From: Chrysoperla carnea | Lineage: Eukaryota > Arthropoda > Insecta > Neuroptera > Chrysopidae | NCBI RefSeq assembly: GCF_905475395.1 | Contig: NC_058337.1 | Coordinates: 83,260,368-83,324,367 of the forward strand | Reading direction: 5' to 3' | Length of the DNA: 64,000 bases | In this document: positions 59,149 through 64,000 of the stretch, one piece after another | Layout of the letters: each line of letters starts with the position of its first letter | How positions within the stretch are numbered: position 1 is the stretch's first letter | Position numbers and translations under genes: made by a program | The notes under the pieces: generated by a model | What the model saw: only the letters and a program-made list of their open reading frames with translations | Databases searched by the model: none | What the model was told of the DNA's origin: nothing

Positions 59149-62100
59149 AGAATTGCTCGTTTAAATATATAAGATATGATCCAGTACACACAAGTTGAAC
59201 TTTCCACGTGGTCAATTTAACCTTACTTATGTAGATAACCACACTCTGATACTTAATGTACAACGCGTCACATTTACAATTACAGATGTAGTGATGTACT
59301 GCTACTATAACGTGTTGGTGACGTGAACTCACAAAATTATACCTGTCCAAAAAGCGTCCAACGCGCACATAATACAGTCAGAAATAGTCGATGTATTAGT
59401 GTATACGTGTACACAGGCTACTGCGCGTGCGCTAGTCTGGCTCCCCATAGCTATAGATATACTATTATCATTAGGGTGTCGGTGACGCCAACCGATGATT
59501 TTACCCTCTACCAAAACGCTCAACGCGCCTAAAGAAGTTTTCACTTCAAAAATACCTTCAACAAAGGTTGCAGATTTTGACAGGACATCATGTTCTGACA
59601 TCAGATTAGATCTACTGCTCCAGGTTGCAATAATAGCCTATTTAGATCCTAAAAAATAAGAGATATAATAACACTTTAAATTAGCCTTTTTCCTGGGAAG
59701 ATTAAAAATAAATCCTCTAGATGGCAGGATATATTTGTAGCCCCCCAAGTGTTGCCATCTAGCGGATCTTTTTTTAATCTTCAGAGAAAAAAGGCCTGGA
59801 ATTATTAATTATTGTATTTCCGAATTTTATAATAACATGGTAATGTTTATAATTTGTCTTATGTAGTTAGTTAAAAATTTTTATCAGTATTATTTAAAAA
59901 AAATGCTTTAATTAGCTTTTTTCCTGGGAAGATTAAAAAAAGATCCGCTAGATAAAAATTAGGGGGGGTACAAATATATCCTGCCATCTAGAGGATCTTT
60001 TTTTAATCTTCCCTGAAAAAGGCTTATTAGAATGTTGATCCTCATAAAAAAACAAACATTTTTTCGCAAATCGTTAGCTTCGGAGGGTCAACTTTCTAAT
60101 TTAAAGTGTTCTTCTTTCTCTTACCTTTTAGAATCTAAATGGACCATTAAGGCAACCCGGAGAACTACTCTACTTAATTACAAAACGAGCTCTGTTAAAC
60201 CCGTAAACATTTGCATGTGGATTATTTGACATTGTAGATAAGCACTTAGAAACAATTTTAAGAAATTGAAATCCTAAGGAGGTGAAAAAAGTTATCTATT
60301 TGTTATTTTAGAAAAAAATTAGGATTCCGCACCGAAAACTTAATAACCATGAACAGACATTTGACCCTAAATAATCTTCTAAAAAAAAACCAACTCTAAA
60401 ATTAAAAAATTTGTTTCAGGTAACATTCCAGCCCGTGTAGTATTATACTTTTTATCATGGTCTGGATTTTTAGTATCGTTTATGTTACGTACGGATATAA
60501 ATTTGGCTATAGTGGCTATGGTTAAATTTCGTCCACCTACTGACAATGATACAAGTCCTGACACTTGTATTGATCCAGACTTAATCATCACAAATAATGG
60601 TTCTGTAAGTAACAAAGTTTTCATTAATTTATCTTTGAATATTTTCAAACATTTTTTGAAAATTTTCACAATATTAGCTACCAACTGATGGTGAATTTGA
60701 TTGGTCTAGTAGTATACAATCTTCAATACTTGGATCATTTTATTGGGCGTATATAATATCACAAGTGATTGGTGGATTAGCTACTCAAAAATTGGGAACT
60801 AAACGTGTTTTTGGATATGCTCAATTATGTACAGCGTTTGGAAGTTTGTTAATGCCATTAGCAGCGGATACACATTATGGTGCCGTAATTGCTTTACGAT
60901 TTCTACAAGGATTTGCTTCTGTAAGTATATAATAAAGAATAATATATATTTTATCTGGAAACTCTAAAAATTAGTCGAGGAAATAATGCATTTTACCCAG
61001 GAATCAACTCCTCGACAGTAGATTCTTATGGAAACCGGTGGAAAATGTTTTTCTGAGTGTACTCATTAAAATAAAATTCATGCGAACTTGCGCTTTTTTC
61101 GATTTACGCAAATAAAGTGAGATAGAAGTACTCTACTTCCGGACACCACATTCTCATTTAACATTTAAAAAAAATATTGAATGTTATATTTTGGACGATT
61201 CTATGAATTTTTGGGTCATTGACATTTTTTACCTAACCTCACAATTTCGATAAATAAGCATTTGACAAAAAAGCGAATTTTCATCGAAAAATATACATGA
61301 ATTATTTATTATTACTTCAAAATTGCTATCGCAATGTATACTCCAAATAAAATTTCTTGAAAAATCATATTTCATTAACTTTGTTGTTTCTAAAGGGTTT
61401 AACTTGGCCAGCAATGTATGCTGTCGTAGGACATTGGATACCAACAGCAGAACGAAGCCGCTTCATGTCATCATTCCAAGGTAATAATTTTCACTTATTA
61501 CACGTAATTCTAATTGAAATTGGTTCAAAATTTGGAAGCTTTGCATACATGTCACACTATAACAGTTTATTGCAATCACGCTACTATCATTACAAGATAC
61601 TCATTTTATACTTCGGGGAGGGGGAGGGTTGTTCACTACATATTCGTTACACTCTTTTCGACCCAAGCGTTTTTTACATACACGTAAACCATATTTACAC
61701 GGGTAAACTGACATCGTGTTAATTAGTCTTAAACTTCCACACACACACACAAAAGCTTTTCATAAAAATTTTTGGTATAAGGTCTCCCGTGTGGGGTCCC
61801 TGGTAGTTTCTCGAGGACTCAAAAAAGTGAAGTCCGCCTCTGCTTAAGTGTGCACCAAAATCAGCCTGCGGTCCACAAACTTTGGAAATGCGGCACTGGA
61901 CTAGTATAAAGTTTCGATTTCCATATATAAATATTTAATGTACATAAATATTTATTTAAAATTTATTATTGAATAAATTGTTTGTATGTACTTTTCAATA
62001 AATGTTTTAATAATAATAAATACTTTATATTAAAACTTCGAACGTAATTATACACACGACAAATACAGGATGTCCCAAAATATAATGCCTAAACTAATTA

Positions 62101-63299
62101 TTTTATATTAAATGAAAAATAGTTTTCGAAACTGAACTATACTACTCGAAACAAAATACGGCCCATCTGAATTTGATTGATTTTTTCATTCGCCTGTACC
62201 TGAATTTTAAAATAACCCATTTAATACAACTTAAACCAAAATTACTAGAAACATTTGCACGATTAAAAAAAAAAAACAATAAAATTTAGGTGGTCCTCAT
62301 TTTGTTTTGAGTCACAAAAGTAACGCGACGACCCAAGAGCTTCAGAGAATAATTTTAAAAAAAATCTATTTAGTACCTATTAGTGTCCGACCGAAGCTTC
62401 GGCTTCGGCTTCGGTCACCTTCGGCCAAAAAAACCACCTTCAGTCAAACATTCGACTTCGGCCGAAGCTTTGGCCGAAGGTTCTTAGCAAACGTTGGAAT
62501 TGAACGAATTGTTCTAAATGTTATTATTTTGAAATAAATTTCAAGGTAATGTTTTTAATCATCTTTAGATTGACTTCTAGATCAACTTCTCAAGATCATA
62601 ACCTCTAAATCAAGTTCTAGAGATCAACTTTAATATTAAAGTTTTAAAATCATGTTTTTAAACGTTCGGCTTAAGCCGAAGGTTGTGGCGATAGCCGATT
62701 AATCGGCTTCGGTCAAAAATCGACCTTCGGTCGGACACTAGTACCTATGCATATAAGTGTGATTTTGAAATTACCATTGAAGGCCCTATGAAGATCACTT
62801 TCAAATGGCAACTCCCATATTTTGCTGTAAATTTGTGTAAAAGATAGGGAAACATATTTTATTCGAAACATTTTTTTCGAATACCAAATTTTATCTATAA
62901 AGTAACGGAACAAATAAAGGTCCAAACCGAAAAAGATCTTAAGTTGTTTAAAAAAAAATAATTCTTCGTTGGAAAGATCTTGGACCGCCCCGTTACTTTT
63001 GATACACAGGATATATTGAATTGAATTTAAAATATTAACTGAAATTTAATCCGAGATAAAAAATTTATTTTTTCACAGGATTTAGCATTGGTATTGGCTT
63101 AACATACCCATTATGTGGATTTTTGATTGCACACTTTGGATGGCGATCAGTATTTTATACCACAGGCAGTATAGGAATAGCATGGTGTTTTATTTGGTAC
63201 ATGTTAGCTTTTGATAGCCCTGAAACTCATCCAAGAATTTCAACAAGTGAACGACAATATATTGCTGATAATACAGTTCAAACTTTAGCATCTAGCCGA
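43651..63299 (+). CDS. SLC17-family MFS transporter (putative inorganic phosphate/sialin-like), 5' part
   Basis: Five exons join in exact phase: 43651-43747, 60420-60604, 60678-60920, 61396-61480 and 63079-63299, for 277 codons with GT..AG at every junction seen. Exon 1 ends TGT-G|GTAAGT, and exon 2 starts GT-AAC, rebuilding Gly33. Exon 2 encodes helix 1 followed by RTDINLAIVAMV, the SLC17 signature after the transport Arg, then a polar loop with N-glycosylation sequons (NDT, NGS). Exon 3 gives FDWSSSIQSSILGSFYWAY, then the loop motif GGLATQKLGTKRVFG and the following helices. Exon 4 gives the GLTWPAMYAVVGHWIP..ERSR motif. Exon 5 gives a helix pair with GW..VFY and ISTSERQYI. Relatives use ion gradients to move phosphate, glutamate, sialate or other anions; the substrate is unknown here. 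The C-terminal half (about 200 residues) lies beyond the window. Intron 1 is 16.7 kb. Confidence 0.88.
45951..46037. repeat. 87-nt near-perfect hairpin
   Basis: Arms 45951-45985 and 46003-46037 are reverse complements at 34 of 35 positions, starting TGGACAAACGAATCCAATCA, with a 17-nt loop. GTGGACAAACGAAAATTTT at about 45,919 repeats the arm start, which suggests a local origin. The size fits a pre-miRNA or small-RNA hairpin, but no mature product can be shown. Confidence 0.8.
46401..46656 (+). CDS. Coding-like terminal exon of unknown identity within SLC17 intron 1
   Basis: An acceptor-like CTACTATTATCACTTAG precedes an 83-codon frame (first ATG 46405) ending TGA at 46654-46656. Composition is richer in G+C than the flanks. 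The peptide is rich in charged and aromatic residues, with NERRLIAIFRFYTFNKW and a tail TGSPAEYLKLFYPGQP. The last nine codons recur in diverged form on the opposite strand at about 47,228-47,258 (LFYRGQP, stop), so it may belong to a dispersed coding family or transposon. I do not recognise it. It could be the last exon of a nested gene or a fossil fragment. Confidence 0.35.
47582..47629. repeat. 48-bp palindrome with (TA)n core
   Basis: TTAATGTAATG and CATTACATTAA flank a (TA)n tract of about 13 units, so the whole block is self-complementary. Confidence 0.85.
47773..47825 (-). repeat. R1 terminal fragment
   Basis: TATACATGGTATTTAAACAA...TGTTTGATTTCTCTTGTT is the terminal 50 bp of the R1 family, with nothing else attached. 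Confidence 0.6.
48721..49175 (-). repeat. R1 dispersed repeat, rearranged reverse copy with two palindromes
   Basis: It begins TTTTTATACCCTGTATATAT and ends near GTTTGTTTTCATC. The central R1 block is missing. At the deletion point lies a perfect 38-bp palindrome (48948-48985). A second hairpin (49081-49117) interrupts the 3' part, just before the CTATACATGG landmark. Confidence 0.8.
49249..49320 (+). repeat. Tandem duplication of about 39 bp
   Basis: TTTTGAGATAAATACAATAA followed by TTTACTAA occurs twice in a row, separated by CAGGAAGTCA. Confidence 0.85.
49878..50209. repeat. Foldback repeat with highly identical 85-bp arms
   Basis: TATACAGAATGTTCGATTTA at about 49,885 is mirrored by its reverse complement ending at about 50,209. 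Arms 49,878-49,970 and 50,123-50,209 differ at only a few positions. The spacer is about 150 bp. High arm identity implies a recent origin or gene conversion between arms. Confidence 0.8.
55470..55675 (-). CDS. Coding-like exon of unknown identity, opposite strand of SLC17 intron 1
   Basis: On the minus strand a 206-bp stretch is open throughout, bounded by an acceptor-like ACTTTAG and a donor-like ATG|GTAATA. Its composition is richer in G+C than its flanks. It encodes about 68 residues: a polar start (SFTSIWQDDVGF), a hydrophobic segment able to span a membrane (MTLLTLAIILMYI), then SEYTKYKQVNISV and KFGPAPNELINTLFDNSK. The overlapping plus-strand frame is its shadow. The acceptor lacks a good pyrimidine tract. 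I do not recognise the family; it may be one exon of a nested membrane-protein gene or a relic. Confidence 0.35.
55952..56505 (-). repeat. R1 dispersed repeat, full-length reverse copy
   Basis: It runs from TTTTTATACCATGTATATAT to TGTTTTCACTTGTT and is nearly complete. It is the clearest copy for deriving a consensus together with 13,780-14,325. Here the (GTCC)n run is reduced to a single CCGTCTGTGG. Confidence 0.85.
56548..57700 (+). repeat. Satellite-like tandem array, about four diverged monomers, locus 2
   Basis: GATAAACCAAGTATGTA-type starts occur at 56699, 56979 and 57228. TAATAGGTTTCAA-type landmarks occur at about 57,303 and 57,508. Unit spacing is 205-280 bp, with internal deletions. 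Most units end with an A-rich phrase around TATGACGTCATCA. The same monomer occurs 15 kb away at 41,806-42,300. Confidence 0.8.
57701..58787. other. Intron stretch without supported features
   Basis: AT-rich sequence; no repeat boundary, motif or coding-like frame could be defined. Confidence 0.4.
58788..59172 (+). repeat. R2 dispersed repeat with 72-bp (TA)n tract
   Basis: It starts CTGGATGACCGAACTTTGCT and contains TTTTCATGAAAATCGTTGGA and CCATTTCCAAGATCGTTGAT. A (TA)n run follows at about 59,074-59,147, then ACAAGAATTGCTCGTTTAAA. It resembles a LINE 3' end. The open frames reading through the TA run are artefacts. Confidence 0.6.
59683..59800. mobile_element. Compact palindromic MITE, copy 1
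   Basis: The ends AGCCTTTTTCCTGGGAAGAT and ATCTTCAGAGAAAAAAGGCC are inverted repeats. They extend inward through CTCTAGATGGCA / TGCCATCTAGCGG, leaving a centre of about 30 bp. The element is about 118 bp. Confidence 0.75.
59909..60027. mobile_element. Compact palindromic MITE, copy 2 in opposite orientation
   Basis: It has the same termini as copy 1, but the asymmetric centre (TACAAATATATCCTGCC against GGCAGGATATATTTGTA) is reversed. The two copies therefore face each other 108 bp apart. One inner arm is eroded (CTAGATAAAAATTAGG). Confidence 0.75.
62066..63012 (+). repeat. Possible mariner-like termini around a nested insertion, SLC17 intron 4
   Basis: ACAGGATGTCCCAAAATATA at 62,066 resembles a terminus common in insect mariner-like repeats. 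CGTTACTTTTGATACACAGG near 63,010 may be the opposite end. The pairing is weak. The 62,381-62,740 hAT element lies inside. Confidence 0.3.
62381..62740. mobile_element. hAT-type MITE with perfect 8-bp target duplication
   Basis: The termini TAGTGTCCGACCGAAG and CTTCGGTCGGACACTA (the latter with a small indel) are inverted repeats. The flanking octamers GTACCTAT (62373-62380 and 62741-62748) are identical. The subterminal regions repeat CTTCGGC and GCCGAAG. The interior is non-coding. It lies in intron 4 of the SLC17 gene. Confidence 0.9.
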
Positions 63300-64000
63300 G
63301 TAATTGTTTATTATTTTTATTGAATTTTTATGGTAGCCACCACTACTAGGAAAAGCATGAAAATTTCTGTGAATGTTTATGTGCTTTTAAATTATTCTGA
63401 AAATTATTTCAGGGTATTTTCGTAATATGTATAAATATATTAAAGAAATCTTTGGCCACAGTGTAGAGAGCACGGTCACATTGTCGTCTTTTGCAAATTA
63501 GTACATTTACAAGTAAAATTATCTCACATTACTTCATTGCTCGTTTTCTCACATTAAATAAAAGTTGAGAGAACTCTTTCGTATAGAAGTAGAAAATAAT
63601 TACATCTTAACTGTAGAAATGAAAGAATATGCCCCCTCTCTGTATCGAGACAGTTTAATATTTGAATGGCCTATGTGATGCGTCTGCTTCTGGAAATATC
63701 GAAATTGTTAACTAACATTCACAAAAAGAAGTGGTACATCCATCAATTATATAAACTAAGTTGTCAGAGAAATTTTTCAGCAAAGTCGTGGCCACCATGT
63801 ATCAAATGATTTGAAAGTCCCCAAGACTGATTGTTATATCCAAAAAAATTTTAGTTAGTATCAACATTTTAACCCTAAGCTCTTGAAATAGTGAAGATAT
63901 CTTAACTAGAATTGCTCTTTGCTTGCGCATCTACTGAATACATTGAATTGCTTTTCCATCCAACAGATTTGTCTGGGGTCTATTACTTGATACTAACTAA
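63300..64000. other. Start of SLC17 intron 5
   Basis: The exon 5 donor GTAATT is at 63300. No further transporter exon was recognised before the window ends. Confidence 0.5.

Larger units (their letters stand above)
43748..60419 (+). other. 16.7-kb first intron of the SLC17 gene
   Basis: It begins GTAAGT and ends TTTGTTTCAG. It holds the repeats, palindromes and coding-like islands listed separately. Apart from those, 43,748-45,950 (only a 24-bp direct repeat, GGTTTCCATTTAAGTTTGGG at about 44,147 and 44,176), 50,210-52,095 and 52,150-55,460 show AT-rich sequence without supported features. Confidence 0.75.

Noticed and set aside
58995-59368. Minus-strand open frames with long alternating Tyr-Ile runs
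   Set aside because: They read through the (TA)n tract of an R2 repeat and are low-complexity artefacts.
59323-59601. Overlapping open frames on both strands
   Set aside because: No domain, splice signals or codon bias. Parts (AACGCGCC..AAAGAAGT) resemble a repeat near 9,130-9,160.
61357-61722. 121-codon open frame as a separate gene
   Set aside because: Only 61396-61480 is coding (SLC17 exon 4). The rest is read-through into flanking introns.

Overview
The window is AT-rich (about 70% by eye) nuclear DNA from an animal, most likely an insect. The evidence is spliced genes with GT..AG introns, a pancreatic-type lipase of the secreted insect kind, tandem C2H2 zinc-finger genes with acidic N-termini, an SLC17-type phosphate/anion transporter gene, and a dense load of TIR transposons, MITEs, a tRNA-derived SINE and RNase H-bearing non-LTR relics. 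The insect order cannot be settled from the sequence alone. There is nothing bacterial, viral or organellar, and no CRISPR array or rRNA gene.

Layout. Positions 1-12.4 kb hold three protein genes embedded in repeats: a plus-strand C2H2 zinc-finger gene (2195-3696), a four-exon secreted lipase gene (4657-8564) and a minus-strand C2H2 zinc-finger gene (12405-10549). Each of the three carries one lesion that a single base change would explain: a frameshift, an in-frame TAA just before the catalytic His, and an in-frame TAA before the last finger. They are therefore either decaying or affected by base-level assembly error. Positions 12,995-15,520 form one mobile unit with about 476-bp terminal inverted repeats. 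Each repeat carries a TATA-like box and an inward-facing ATG, one arm has a tandem 285-bp duplication, and the interior encodes a two-exon gene of an uncharacterised transposon-borne family. Positions 16-43 kb have no gene I can support. They are filled with MITEs (two flanked by recognisable target-site duplications), foldbacks, copies of a roughly 550-bp dispersed family called R1 here, a decayed RNase H retrotransposon tail (about 30.2-31.2 kb), a mariner-like transposase relic (about 37.2 kb) and a tRNA-derived SINE with a perfect 14-bp target duplication (40,281-40,555).

Positions 43,651 to the right edge are the 5' part of an SLC17/MFS transporter gene. A 32-codon first exon joins in exact phase to exon 2 across a 16.7-kb intron. 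Exons 2-5 (60,420-63,299) encode the first half of the 12-helix transporter, and the rest lies beyond the window. The giant first intron holds more MITEs, perfect palindromes, a satellite-like tandem array, and two coding-like exons of unknown identity.

The zinc-finger proteins would act in the nucleus, the lipase in the secretory pathway or gut, and the transporter in a membrane. Nothing indicates that they form one pathway. The most unusual structures are the 2.5-kb TIR element with inward TIR promoters, the arrays of SUMO-consensus motifs shared by both zinc-finger genes, and the pre-miRNA-sized and cruciform-capable palindromes in the transporter intron.
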